Assembly (NCBI GenBank): GCA_022822135.1
Contig: JAJECH010000050.1
Location: forward strand, 1 to 64,000
Reading direction: 5' to 3'
Source of the DNA: Pseudomonadales bacterium
Lineage (GTDB): Bacteria; Pseudomonadota; Gammaproteobacteria; Pseudomonadales; Azotimanducaceae
Length of the DNA stretch: 64,000 nucleotides
The notes beneath the pieces are model-generated. The model was not told where the DNA came from, did not search any database, and saw nothing but the letters and a program-made list of their open reading frames with translations. This document shows, in pieces, positions 29,227 to 38,503 of the stretch (positions within the stretch are counted from its first letter, which is position 1; every line of letters starts with the position of its first letter). The position numbers and the translations under genes are program-made.

Positions 29227-31026
29227 TTAACCGTTCTTCTTAAACAGTTTTTTGAAAATACCTGGCTTAGTTTCCGTGTCCGCGTCGTGTCCTTCCGCAT
29301 CGGGAACCGCCTCGTCCGCTGTCTTTGATTCCTCGTCATTCTCATTCACCGACTCGGCGTGCGCTTCGGCTGTCTCGTCATCTTTTGGCTTAGACACGCT
29401 AGAGACAAATCCTTCCGGGTCCGGGAGGCTTGGAGCTACTTTGAAAATAGCTAGCGCCTCTTCCGCGTCCTCTCCTCCAGATTGAGACAAAAATGAATCG
29501 AATTCGACATCTTCATCTTCAATCGTAGCCTCATCGAGCAGGAGTTTCGCAGATTGCTCCAAGAGACTCTGAGTGACGAGGTCCTTGTAGTGCTGTTCTC
29601 CATAGACGTAATCTAGATACTCCTGCGCACGAGACTGATCTTCCACCATACTGACGCTGTCAGCCTTTGTCTGAATCTGTGAAGCAACCCAATCTTGATC
29701 CGCTTCAATGCTACGTTGTTCGATCAGAGCTTGCTGTGTCAGCGTGAATGCCACACGCTGCACCGCGCGATTTACTTCGCTCGTCCAAAAAACGCGAAGA
29801 CTCTCGGGAAGCAACCCATCTTCACCGTTGGTTTTGGAGGCCGATTCAGTTTCAGCTTCGGAACTCGAGTCCGAGTCTCCATCCGCACTATCATCGTTCG
29901 CACTAGGTTGAGCCATTAGTAGTCGCTGATCTAAAGTCTCACCATCAACGATGGGATCAAAGAGTCGAAACGCCATAAACGCCGTTTGAAGATTCTCTTC
30001 TCCGATCTGGGTGCCTTCTAAAAATCGCTGTCGTAGCACCTCACGCGGTAAGGACCCAATGTGCTGCTTTGCTAGTGCCCACATCGCACGATTCTCAACT
30101 ATTTGCTCGATTGTTCGTTCGACGTTTTGCTCAATCGAAGCTCGAGCGATTGGCATTAATTCCTCGATACTCTCGATTTTGGTGTCTGGCATTGAATCCA
30201 GGAGATGACGGAATTCCGGCCGTGCGAATAGTGGTTCTCCAAGATGAGGAAGATCACCTGTATCGATGCGAACAACGGTCGCCGCCGTTGAACTTGGCGT
30301 CGAGTCTTCGCTCATGCCAAGTTCATTACTCAGTTCTTCGTCTGATATCTCAAGTTGCTCACCTACCTTCAGTCCGATGAGCTTTTCTTGAAATGATTCC
30401 GATAGCTCGTTCTTTGGCAAACGAAGCACGATAGGAAATCGTTCAGTTTTTCTCTCGGTTACGTCATCGGAACTCGGGTCCGCTTCCGACGCCTCAGGTT
30501 CTTCAGATTCAAATTGGCATTCAATCCAGATGCGATCGCCATTCTTTGATTGGATCTCATCACCTTTCAGCTCGTACCACTCAATACAACGCGTACGCGC
30601 GTTATCGATTTGTTCTCTTACATTTGCGTCGCTAAGGATCACGTTCGGACGTTTAATCGTTAGTTCCGCGAGATCGCCGATCTCGATCTTCGGCATCGTC
30701 TCCACGCGTACTTTGTAGGTGTACGGCGCATCTGTCGGCGCGCTTAGGTAAGGTCTACCTATCCAACCCGCCTGCAGTCCTTCGTCGGAGAGGATGGTGG
30801 TACAGTTTTCATTGACGATTTTTTCGAGTACATCGTTCTCGATCGCGGAACCGTAGCGCTGCGAAATCACTTTGCGAGGCGCTCTTCCTTTACGAAATCC
30901 CTTCAGGTGCGCGTTGGAAGCAACTTCATTTGTGAGTTCGTGAATCCGCTGATCCAATGCTTCCTGGCTGATAGGTACGGTGTACTCACGCGTGAATTCA
31001 CCGATCTGCTCGTATTCGTAGGTCAT
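29227..31026 (-). CDS. tig: Trigger factor, unusually long with acidic inserts
   Basis: Ribosome-bound chaperone of 599 residues; typical trigger factors have about 430. The ribosome-binding motif GFRKGRAP lies at 43-50. The PPIase region is at about 155-255 and carries an acidic insert around 172-192. A Ser/Asp/Glu-rich insert at about 373-404 breaks the C-terminal chaperone arm. A long acidic extension (about 505-587) ends in a short basic tail (KPGIFKKLFKKNG). The start is fixed by homology at the ATG 31026, only 22 bp after the tRNA-His CCA end, with no clear Shine-Dalgarno. It is followed by clpP. Confidence 0.93.
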   Translation of the reverse strand: MTYEYEQIGEFTREYTVPISQEALDQRIHELTNEVASNAHLKGFRKGRAPRKVISQRYGSAIENDVLEKIVNENCTTILSDEGLQAGWIGRPYLSAPTDAPYTYKVRVETMPKIEIGDLAELTIKRPNVILSDANVREQIDNARTRCIEWYELKGDEIQSKNGDRIWIECQFESEEPEASEADPSSDDVTERKTERFPIVLRLPKNELSESFQEKLIGLKVGEQLEISDEELSNELGMSEDSTPSSTAATVVRIDTGDLPHLGEPLFARPEFRHLLDSMPDTKIESIEELMPIARASIEQNVERTIEQIVENRAMWALAKQHIGSLPREVLRQRFLEGTQIGEENLQTAFMAFRLFDPIVDGETLDQRLLMAQPSANDDSADGDSDSSSEAETESASKTNGEDGLLPESLRVFWTSEVNRAVQRVAFTLTQQALIEQRSIEADQDWVASQIQTKADSVSMVEDQSRAQEYLDYVYGEQHYKDLVTQSLLEQSAKLLLDEATIEDEDVEFDSFLSQSGGEDAEEALAIFKVAPSLPDPEGFVSSVSKPKDDETAEAHAESVNENDEESKTADEAVPDAEGHDADTETKPGIFKKLFKKNG

Positions 31027-31048
31027 ACTTGAATCTAAGTTGAGATAG

Positions 31049-31124
31049 TGGGGTGGATGAAGGGATTTGAACCCTCGACAGCCGGAACCACAATCCGGGG
31101 CTCTACCACTGAGCTACATCCACC
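31049..31124 (-). tRNA. tRNA-His (anticodon GTG)
   Basis: The minus strand folds as a cloverleaf: acceptor GTGGATG with CATCCAC, an encoded extra G at -1 opposite C73 as expected for tRNA-His, D arm GCTCAGTGGTAGAGC, anticodon loop with GTG, T arm GGGTTCAAATCCC, and encoded CCA (31049-31051). The tig start follows 22 bp later. Confidence 0.97.
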
Positions 31125-31157
31125 ACGCAATTCGATTTTACGAACGGTTTTCACAGG

Positions 31158-31233
31158 TGGCACGCCTGGAAGGATTCGAACCTTCAACCGTTGGCTTAGA
31201 AGGCCAATGCTCTATCCATTGAGCTACAGGCGC
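31158..31233 (-). tRNA. tRNA-Arg (anticodon TCT)
   Basis: Acceptor GCGCCTG pairs with CAGGCGT (one G-U at the end), D arm GCTCAATGGATAGAGC, anticodon TCT in CTTCTAA, T arm AAGGTTCGAATCCTT, discriminator G and encoded CCA. It lies 33 bp upstream of tRNA-His. Confidence 0.97.
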
Positions 31234-31381
31234 TGACTGGACCGCTGTCACACGCCGATATCGTCACCCGCAGAATTCCTTCGAATAACGGCCAAAACCG
31301 AAACTTCGCCCTGCTGGCAACTGTGCACACCTATGGCGCAATCTTCATTCGCGAGAACTTCGCTGCGCCGCGTTCATTCAC

Positions 31382-31458
<77 letters not shown>

Positions 31459-31560
31459 GTGCGAAAATTATCCAAATCTGGCAAGATGATGCTCGTTTAT
31501 CCGAACTTTCTACGCAACCTATGAGTATTCGAATTCAGAGCATGCGGTCTTTCAATTTAG

Positions 31561-31800
31561 TTAGTCGCCGTTCTTGTCGCCGATGTGCAAGCCACGCGGT
31601 AAAGCCACAGCACGAAATATGCTCAAGCACATGAATATACCTACGGTCGCCCAAAAACCGGGTGACTGAAGCGCAGCGGGTAGAAATCCGAACATTTCAC
31701 CGACACCTAAAAACGACCAAATGAACCAAAAAGGAATGGCAAGAAACGTCGCAAGTACGAAGCTTAAAAGCCACCCGATAATCGGAATTGCATTGACCAT
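31561..31800 (-). CDS. Small hypothetical membrane protein
   Basis: A 79-residue frame from ATG 31800 with two hydrophobic spans (about residues 5-30 and 45-63) and a short polar C-terminus (HIGDKNGD). TAGGTGA 9 bp before the ATG is a fair ribosome binding site. The frame is open three codons further to a GTG (31809). No family is recognised. It lies upstream of tRNA-Pro on the same strand and is divergent from folD. Confidence 0.55.
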   Translation of the reverse strand: MVNAIPIIGWLLSFVLATFLAIPFWFIWSFLGVGEMFGFLPAALQSPGFWATVGIFMCLSIFRAVALPRGLHIGDKNGD

Positions 31801-31939
31801 AGCGATCACCTAAAGCACTCAATAAACACTTCGGCAATGTTAGTGTTCTATCAGAATTTTGCTGGTTCAAAGCACAGTCGCATGTCCTTCAGCAATCTAA
31901 AATTCCAACCTTCGCCCGCTACGCACTGCGAAGCTACCT

Positions 31940-32794
31940 TTGACCGCCAAGATACTCAATGGTGAGCGGATCGCCAAAAACATCCGCAAAGAGGTCAAGG
32001 AGAAACTTGAACAACGACAGCAGCGCGGTCTTCGTCTACCCAATCTCTCCGTTGTGCTTGTCGGGGACGACCCCTCTTCCGAGCTATACGTCCGGCTAAA
32101 AAAGCGTGATTGCGAAGATGCCGGTATCGACTGCCATGTCTACCATCTACCCGCAAGTGCACTAGAAACCGAGGTTTGCGCGCTCGTAAAACGAATCAAC
32201 GCAGATCCACTAGTTGACGGCATTCTGGTTCAGTTACCCCTACCCGCACACCTGAACGACTTCAACGTCATTGGGGAGATTGACCCCCGCAAGGACATCG
32301 ATGGTGTATCGCCGCACAACATGGGATTGCTTACGTTAAGACATCCGGCCCACCGCAGCTGTACACCAAAAGGCGTCATGACGTTACTCCAACACACCGG
32401 GGTTTCGCTTCTAGGAACTCACAGTGTCGTCGTCGGTGCGTCCAACCACGTTGGGCGTCCAATGGGGTTGGAACTATTGCTAGTTGGGAGCACTGTGACC
32501 ACGGCACATAAATTCACCCGGAACACAAAAGAACTCGTGCGCGAAGCTGACGTTCTCGTATCCGCAACCGGTAAAGCCGGTCTGATTCAAGGCGACTGGG
32601 TCAAACCTGGAGCAATTGTGATTGACGTCGGAATTGATCGCCAGCCAGACGGTTCGTTGAAGGGTGATGTTGACTTCGAGAGTGTTTCAGAGGTAGCGAG
32701 CTGGATCACTCCTGTACCAGGTGGTGTAGGTCCGATGACCCGCGTATCACTCTTAGAAAACCTTCTCGATTCGGTCAATCGGGCTACTAATTGA
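31940..32794 (+). CDS. folD: Methylenetetrahydrofolate dehydrogenase/cyclohydrolase FolD
   Basis: A 284-residue bifunctional C1-folate enzyme. The motifs SELYVRLKKRDCEDAGI (active-site Tyr and Lys), DGILVQLPLP, KDIDGVSPHNMG, VVVGASNHVGRPM and the final TPVPGGVGPMTR are present. The start is TTG at 31940. The asparagine-histidine in VGASNHVGRPM differs from the common NIVGRP. Its stop overlaps lpxH by 4 bp (TTGA). Confidence 0.96.
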   Translation: MTAKILNGERIAKNIRKEVKEKLEQRQQRGLRLPNLSVVLVGDDPSSELYVRLKKRDCEDAGIDCHVYHLPASALETEVCALVKRINADPLVDGILVQLPLPAHLNDFNVIGEIDPRKDIDGVSPHNMGLLTLRHPAHRSCTPKGVMTLLQHTGVSLLGTHSVVVGASNHVGRPMGLELLLVGSTVTTAHKFTRNTKELVREADVLVSATGKAGLIQGDWVKPGAIVIDVGIDRQPDGSLKGDVDFESVSEVASWITPVPGGVGPMTRVSLLENLLDSVNRATN

Positions 32795-33516
32795 GTCAAG
32801 TTTTTATTTCAGACCTACACCTTGAGTCTGATCAGGATCCGAAATACAGTTCGTTTCAGCAAGTACTTCGAAACGCGTGTACCCAGAACCTTGAGGTCTT
32901 CATCCTCGGGGATTTAGTTGAAGTGTGGGTTGGCGACGATGACGATTCGACATTCGCAAATACACTAATCCACGACTTACGTTTAACCACAAAACACATC
33001 CCAGTGCACGTAATGCACGGTAACAGGGACTTTCTGTACCGCGAGGAGTTTGCTTCCCTGACCGGTGTGAGGCTAATTCCCGACCCTTTTGTGCTGGAAA
33101 GCATGGAGCTTTCAGAGAGGGTTCTTCTGGCGCACGGTGACGCGTATTGCACGAGCGATGTCGCGTACATGAACATGAGGAAACTACTCCGTTCACCCGA
33201 ATGGCAGAATCAGATTCTCAGTTCATCGCTTGAGGAAAGACGTGCGCTCGCTCGATCACTTCGCGAGCAAAGCAAGAACTCAAACGAGTTAAAAGCTGAG
33301 AACATAACGGATGTGGTCGAAGTCGAGATAGAGAACGATCTAGAGGCTCATGATTGCAAAACCATGATTCACGGTCATACTCATAGACCCGGCGTTCACC
33401 TGTTACACAACGGCGCCAAACGGATGGTTTTAGGCGACTGGGGGACTTGTGGATGGCTTTTACGCCAGCAAGATTCAGTATTCAATCTCGAACGATTTGC
33501 GATTCAATCCAGTTAA
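32791..33516 (+). CDS. lpxH: UDP-2,3-diacylglucosamine diphosphatase LpxH
   Basis: A 241-residue membrane-associated metallophosphoesterase in lipid A synthesis. Metal ligands are visible in SDLHL (Asp8, His10), GDLVEVWVGDD (Asp41), HGNRD (Asn78), HGD near 114 and HGHTHRP. It starts with TTG overlapping the folD stop. Its stop overlaps the stop of the convergent miaE. Confidence 0.95.
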   Translation: MSQVFISDLHLESDQDPKYSSFQQVLRNACTQNLEVFILGDLVEVWVGDDDDSTFANTLIHDLRLTTKHIPVHVMHGNRDFLYREEFASLTGVRLIPDPFVLESMELSERVLLAHGDAYCTSDVAYMNMRKLLRSPEWQNQILSSSLEERRALARSLREQSKNSNELKAENITDVVEVEIENDLEAHDCKTMIHGHTHRPGVHLLHNGAKRMVLGDWGTCGWLLRQQDSVFNLERFAIQSS

Positions 33517-34115
33517 CGATCTGGCGTGCCGCTGTGAAATCTAAATTCTTGGTCAGGTTGCGATATCAAGTGAGCGTCTAATCTGCTCAGGCTTGCGAGT
33601 CTTTCCTCGCAGTAATTAGGGTCAAGCGTATAGGCTCTCGCGACATAGAACTCAAAATGACGATCTTCTGCATCGTGCAGTTTTTCGTACAAGGTTCTTA
33701 AATCACCTTTGAGGATCGCAAGTAACGCTCCGATTCGCTCGCAAGACCTTGCCTCGATCATCGCACACACCAGCAATTGATCCACGAGACGCGCTGGTTC
33801 ACGCTTGCTCGTCCACTCATTCAAAGCTCTCGCATATCGCCCGGCAGATAAATGCCGAGTGCTCATGCCGTGACGCTTTATGACTCTTAGTACGAGCTCA
33901 AGATGCTTGAGTTCTTCTCGTGCGATGCGGGATAGCTCCAACGAAAATCGTTCGTCTGAACCGCTTCGATGCAGCAAAGAGACCGCAGTTGCTGCTGCCT
34001 TTTTCTCGCAGTTCGCTTGATCGATCAGCAAGTTAGGGAGTTGCTGTGATGCCTCCTCAAGCCATGTCGAAGGTGTTTCGCACAGCAACAGACTTTGTAT
34101 CGCAGCAGAAACCAC
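33513..34115 (-). CDS. miaE: tRNA-(ms2io6A37) hydroxylase MiaE
   Basis: A 200-residue ferritin-like diiron oxygenase hydroxylating the isopentenyl group at A37. Carboxylate/His ligands appear in ANCEKKAAATA, REELKHLELVLRV, MIEARSCERIG and AEDRHFEFY. It is the last gene of a long minus-strand run, 2 bp after the DUF1289 gene, and converges with lpxH on overlapping stop codons. Confidence 0.94.
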   Translation of the reverse strand: MVSAAIQSLLLCETPSTWLEEASQQLPNLLIDQANCEKKAAATAVSLLHRSGSDERFSLELSRIAREELKHLELVLRVIKRHGMSTRHLSAGRYARALNEWTSKREPARLVDQLLVCAMIEARSCERIGALLAILKGDLRTLYEKLHDAEDRHFEFYVARAYTLDPNYCEERLASLSRLDAHLISQPDQEFRFHSGTPDR

Positions 34116-34117
34116 CG

Positions 34118-34612
34118 CTAGTTTGTGCGGATCTTGTAAAACTGTTCGAATGCGCCGCGAGAGGTCTCGTAGTAGAAATCTTCAATATGTTTGAGCACCT
34201 TCAACGGGTCTTCCCATCCTTTCAGGTCCTTAGGCGGCTGTAATCCCCAATCGGCGTAGACACCTTCACAGCGACCCAACGCCTCATATACTCGAAGCGC
34301 TAGGTCATCGGAAGCCCTGCCAACAAACTCGTCTGTCTTTGACCGCAGTTGATCCTCGTTGGCGATCGTTACCAACGCCAAAATACTATCCCGCTTTAGT
34401 TGCGCAAGTCGATTGAAGACCATTTCCCGCTGGTCTGGTGCAAAGTTCTGCCAATCACGAACTTCGTTAAAAAAACGCTTGCAACCGCGACAGACAAAAT
34501 CGCCATGCGATGTTGAGCAAATACCCACACACGGCGTTGACCGCGGTCGTGGTTTGAGGAAATGCTCGGTGCGCGCAGGTCGGTCGCGCTTATCCTGCGG
34601 TACTTTAGGCAT
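34118..34612 (-). CDS. DUF1289-domain protein
   Basis: A 164-residue protein with the DUF1289 cysteine motif TPCVGICSTSHGDFVCRGCKRFFNEV in two parts (PCVGICS and VCRGCKR, Cys at about 28, 32, 41 and 44), suggesting metal binding. The long C-terminal part (about 70-164) is conserved with Pseudomonas-type versions. Function is unknown. It overlaps purF by 8 bp and precedes miaE by 2 bp. Confidence 0.85.
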   Translation of the reverse strand: MPKVPQDKRDRPARTEHFLKPRPRSTPCVGICSTSHGDFVCRGCKRFFNEVRDWQNFAPDQREMVFNRLAQLKRDSILALVTIANEDQLRSKTDEFVGRASDDLALRVYEALGRCEGVYADWGLQPPKDLKGWEDPLKVLKHIEDFYYETSRGAFEQFYKIRTN

Positions 34613-36143
34613 TCACGCGCGAATTGGCGGTGTGTTGATCGTCCGACTCGATTTCGAACACATCCTCGATAGATCGGGTGTAGTCGTTGCGCTCAAGCGA
34701 TAGCTGGCTGAGGTAGGACTCATCTACCCCCACGCAGTTGTACCTGCCATCAAAAATAGAGCAATCAAATTCTTCGATGTCTTCGTTCCAACTGCGGACC
34801 ACTCGCTTGAGATCTTCCAACTTCTGGTACACGAGTAGCTCAACACCAAGACTCTGTTGGATTTCCTCTTCGGTGCGTCCTGTTGCAACAAACTCGTCCG
34901 TACTTGGCATATCAATGCCAAACACGTTCGGGAATCGCACCGGCGGTGCTGCACTTGCGAGATATACCTTCTTCGCACCCGCTTGACGACACTGTTCGAT
35001 AACCTCGCGGATCGTCGTGCCTCGAACGATCGAGTCTTCAACGAGTAGTACGACTTTGTCGCGGACCTCGAGCTCAATGACGTTTAGTTTTTGTCGAACC
35101 GACTTTTTCCGAATCGACTGACCCGGCATGATGAAGGTTCGACCGATGTATCGATTCTTTACGAATCCTTCCCGGTAATCCACGCCTAATCGGTGTGCTA
35201 GTGGGAGCGCGGCAGTTCTGCTAGTCTCTGGAATGGGTATGACTACATCAACGTCGTGCTTCCTATTTGGAAAGCGTTCGAGGAACGTATCTGCTAGTGC
35301 TTCGCCCATACTAAGGCGAGCTTTATAGACGGAAATCTTGTCGAGCACGGAGTCGGGTCGAGCGAGGTAGACATACTCGAAAATGCACGGCGTGTGTGTA
35401 TGTTGTTCCGCGCATTGCTGAATATGTAGCTCACCGCTCTCAGTTATGTAGCACGCTTCACCTGGTTCAATATCTCGTATCGGTTTGAACCCCATGATGT
35501 CGAGAACTGCCGTTTCGCTCGCGATCATGTAATCAGGAGTGCTCTTCTTGTTGCTGTTTCGTGCCCCAACGACCAAAGGTCGAATACCTCGAGGATCACG
35601 GAAACCCACGATCCCGCCGCCGATGACCAACGCAACAGCCGCATACGCACCGATGCACTGCTGATGTACCGCTGCAACCGCGTTGAAGACACTGGCAGGT
35701 TCACTAACTGCTTGTTCGCTGTTTTGTAGCTCATGCGCGAATACATTGAGCAAGATTTCGGAGTCGGAGCGGGTGTTCAGATGCCGGTTGTACTTAGTTG
35801 TGATGTCCTCACGCAGTGATTTTGAATTTGTGATATTGCCGTTATGAGCGATACAGATTCCGCACGGTGAGTTCACGTACATGGGTTGGGCTTCTGCGGA
35901 AGTAGCGGTCCCAGCCGTCGGATAACGCACATGTCCAACACCAAGTTTTCCCCGTGCACGCAACATATGACGTTCTTGGAACACTTCGCTAACAAGCCCA
36001 TTCGCTTTTCGAAGCGCAAGTCGATCACCATCAGAAATCGCCATTCCCGCAGCGTCTTGACCGCGATGCTGTAGGATGAGCATTGCATCGTAGAGCTCTT
36101 GATTGATCTCTGTGCTACCAACGATGCCTACTACGCCGCACAC
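34605..36143 (-). CDS. purF: Amidophosphoribosyltransferase PurF
   Basis: A 512-residue enzyme making 5-phosphoribosylamine, the first step of purine synthesis. It begins MCGVVGIVG with the N-terminal nucleophile Cys2. The glutaminase part is followed by the PRPP-binding motif LLVEDSIVRGTT. Length and motifs are normal. It is 43 bp after cvpA. Confidence 0.98.
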   Translation of the reverse strand: MCGVVGIVGSTEINQELYDAMLILQHRGQDAAGMAISDGDRLALRKANGLVSEVFQERHMLRARGKLGVGHVRYPTAGTATSAEAQPMYVNSPCGICIAHNGNITNSKSLREDITTKYNRHLNTRSDSEILLNVFAHELQNSEQAVSEPASVFNAVAAVHQQCIGAYAAVALVIGGGIVGFRDPRGIRPLVVGARNSNKKSTPDYMIASETAVLDIMGFKPIRDIEPGEACYITESGELHIQQCAEQHTHTPCIFEYVYLARPDSVLDKISVYKARLSMGEALADTFLERFPNRKHDVDVVIPIPETSRTAALPLAHRLGVDYREGFVKNRYIGRTFIMPGQSIRKKSVRQKLNVIELEVRDKVVLLVEDSIVRGTTIREVIEQCRQAGAKKVYLASAAPPVRFPNVFGIDMPSTDEFVATGRTEEEIQQSLGVELLVYQKLEDLKRVVRSWNEDIEEFDCSIFDGRYNCVGVDESYLSQLSLERNDYTRSIEDVFEIESDDQHTANSRVNA

Positions 36144-36186
36144 GTTTATATCTCTATTCTGCTAGGCATGCTCGGACTAAATTGTG

Positions 36187-36672
36187 CTACCCGACTAACA
36201 AGTCTACAAACTTGCTCATGTCGTCATTGAATGGTTCGAGCAATCGAAACGAAAATGAGCTCAACAACTCAGGCGAATCGGGATACCACCGTAGCATGCA
36301 GGCGATGATGAGCATGATGATCAAGAACCCCCGTACGACGCCGAGCACTAGTCCAATCGTTCGATCAGCAGGGCGCATCGCGGATTCAGTTATGGCAGAA
36401 TCGATCGCCTTCCGAATGAGTGCACCAACCAGCGTAACGACGACGAACACGATCACGAATCCGAGTGGTAATACCCAAGGGTTTTGACCTTCTTGGGACA
36501 CACCCAGGATAAGAGTGCCAACTTCTGTTCCGAACAGAAGACCGCCGAATATCGCAATCAATAAAACAACGGTTGCAATCGTGTCGATCACAGCACCTTT
36601 GGACCATCCGCGAAATGTCGAGACCAACAAGAGCGCCGCAAAACCAATGTCCCAAAAGTTAAAACCACTCAT
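36187..36672 (-). CDS. cvpA: CvpA family membrane protein
   Basis: A 161-residue inner-membrane protein with four hydrophobic spans. It begins with FNFWDIGFAALLLVSTFRGWSKG, the typical CvpA opening. CvpA is linked to colicin V production and envelope processes, and is nearly always beside purF. It overlaps dedD by 4 bp. Confidence 0.94.
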   Translation of the reverse strand: MSGFNFWDIGFAALLLVSTFRGWSKGAVIDTIATVVLLIAIFGGLLFGTEVGTLILGVSQEGQNPWVLPLGFVIVFVVVTLVGALIRKAIDSAITESAMRPADRTIGLVLGVVRGFLIIMLIIACMLRWYPDSPELLSSFSFRLLEPFNDDMSKFVDLLVG

Positions 36673-37190
36673 GGTTTGTAACCAACGACCAGACCGTCGA
36701 TGTCGTACCGTTCAGCGGCTTCGTTCCGATATGACTCTGCAGCCTCGCGCTCATTGAATGGTCCAACAGCAACTCGGGTCATGATCTCGTCGTTGATTTT
36801 CGCCTGCGAAATCCAGGTACGCTGCCCATCTTCTTTAAGGCGCAACCTCAAGGCATCGGCCTTATCTGATTCTCGGAAACTCCCGAGCTGGACAGCCCAA
36901 TAGCCGGAGTCATTGACTTTCTCGTCAATCGTCACATCACCGACTCGAGTGCCGTAATCGACTAAAAAGCCATCCTCATCAACTATCTGCCTCAGTTCTT
37001 CGCGTTTAGACGCTGCGGTACTTGCGTTTGGGAGGGGTATTTCCGGAACTCGCTCAATATCGAGCTCCGACATCGGTTCGATTTCTAGCGCCGGACCAGG
37101 CGACTCATCGAAGAGCATGGGCACCAGAATGACAGCGAGTGCAGCCAGAAATACCCCGCCGACAATCCGGTCGCGTGTTTTGATTTCCAT
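36669..37190 (-). CDS. dedD: SPOR-domain cell division protein DedD-like
   Basis: A 173-residue protein with a short cytoplasmic start, one membrane span (about residues 9-26), an acidic/proline linker and a C-terminal SPOR domain (about 97-173, containing WAVQLGSFRESDKADALRLRL in two parts). SPOR domains bind denuded septal peptidoglycan. The start shares a base with the folC stop (TAATG). Confidence 0.9.
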   Translation of the reverse strand: MEIKTRDRIVGGVFLAALAVILVPMLFDESPGPALEIEPMSELDIERVPEIPLPNASTAASKREELRQIVDEDGFLVDYGTRVGDVTIDEKVNDSGYWAVQLGSFRESDKADALRLRLKEDGQRTWISQAKINDEIMTRVAVGPFNEREAAESYRNEAAERYDIDGLVVGYKP

Positions 37191-38503
37191 TACTGGTTAC
37201 GGTTTCCCGAACCGTACATATTCAAAGCGCATCGAGCGCGCGAGACGACATCAAATGATCCGAGAACAACGACCGGCGTGTCCAGGGGCGCTAAATTCGC
37301 AGCGACAGTCAGTGCATCGTTTAGGTTTGATTCAATCTGCAACCTGCAATCCAGACCCGTAGCCTTAGCTACGAGATCGTCTGCGTCAAGTCCGCGAACA
37401 CCGTAAGAATCCGTAAGTACGACATCTAGCACCTCAGCCGCACCCCATTCGTTCGGTTCTAAAAGACTCTCCAGCATGCCTCTTACATCTTTGTCAGCGA
37501 AACACGTAAATACGACAACGCATTGAGTGATATTTTGGCGAGCGAGATGTTGACGCAGAAAGCGAATTGCAGCTGGATTGTGCGCCACGTCTAAGATCCA
37601 GTGACGGTCACGCGTAAATACGCTCTCCATACGCCCCTCTGGCGTCGAGAAACGTAATGTACCGAGCGCTAGGTCGTCCCGTAGATGGTCTAACAACATG
37701 GCGGCTTGTAGTGCCGAGCTAAAACTCTCGATAACGTAATTGGTCAACGTCCGAGAAATAAAAAAACGACGATGGTCACTGCCGGTTACGAATATCGACT
37801 CTATGTTTGAGGAACCAAATTCACGATCGATTTTGTAAAGAGGATTGTCGTGAGCGTGAGCGTACTCATCAACAACCAAATTGGCGCGTCTGTCACCGAA
37901 TACCAACGGCTTGTTCGGTCGCGCGATCGGCAATTTCTCACGACTGATCTCCTCGATGGTACTTCCAAGTACCGCGCTATGATCTAAGTCAACGTTTGTG
38001 ATCACAGCGACATCGCTGTCCACCACATTTGCACAGTCGAGTCTACCGCCTAACCCGACCTCGACCACCGCCACGTCCACTTCCCATTGTTTGAACAAAT
38101 GTAAGGCTGCCAACGTTGTGAGATCAAAGTAAGTCAGCGCAAGATCACCTGTGATCTCTGCAACGGTACGGATTGCGTCGAAGCACTGACTCGCCGTGAC
38201 CATTTCGCGATCCAGCATGATCCGTTCAAGGTAACTATGCATATGAGGCGACGTGGTTGTTCCGACGCGAAGACCTTGGTGCGTCAAGATTTGCTGTAAA
38301 TATCGGACCGTGCTGCCTTTACCGTTAGTTCCCCCAACGACAACCTGCTTCGGAGCGACGCGGTGTAAACCTAAGTCACACGCAACTTCACGTATCGCTG
38401 CGAATGAACGGCTTTGAACCAGTTTGGCGCGCTGTCTCGCGATCTCGGTGACAAATGCTTCGACGCTTTCGCTTGTCGGGTTTGTCAATGAATCAGCATT
38501 CAC
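37190..38503 (-). CDS. folC: Bifunctional folylpolyglutamate/dihydrofolate synthase FolC
   Basis: A 437-residue Mur-ligase family enzyme adding glutamates to folates. The P-loop GGTNGKGSTV, AVVEVGLGGRLDCAN, VITNVDLDH and LDVAHNPAA are present. GTG 38503 is chosen as start ([11 protein letters not shown]), overlapping the trpA stop by 11 bp. A longer frame to 38605 lies inside trpA and lacks family character. In Pseudomonas accD precedes folC; here it is trpA. Confidence 0.93.
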   Translation of the reverse strand: MNADSLTNPTSESVEAFVTEIARQRAKLVQSRSFAAIREVACDLGLHRVAPKQVVVGGTNGKGSTVRYLQQILTHQGLRVGTTTSPHMHSYLERIMLDREMVTASQCFDAIRTVAEITGDLALTYFDLTTLAALHLFKQWEVDVAVVEVGLGGRLDCANVVDSDVAVITNVDLDHSAVLGSTIEEISREKLPIARPNKPLVFGDRRANLVVDEYAHAHDNPLYKIDREFGSSNIESIFVTGSDHRRFFISRTLTNYVIESFSSALQAAMLLDHLRDDLALGTLRFSTPEGRMESVFTRDRHWILDVAHNPAAIRFLRQHLARQNITQCVVVFTCFADKDVRGMLESLLEPNEWGAAEVLDVVLTDSYGVRGLDADDLVAKATGLDCRLQIESNLNDALTVAANLAPLDTPVVVLGSFDVVSRARCALNMYGSGNRNQ

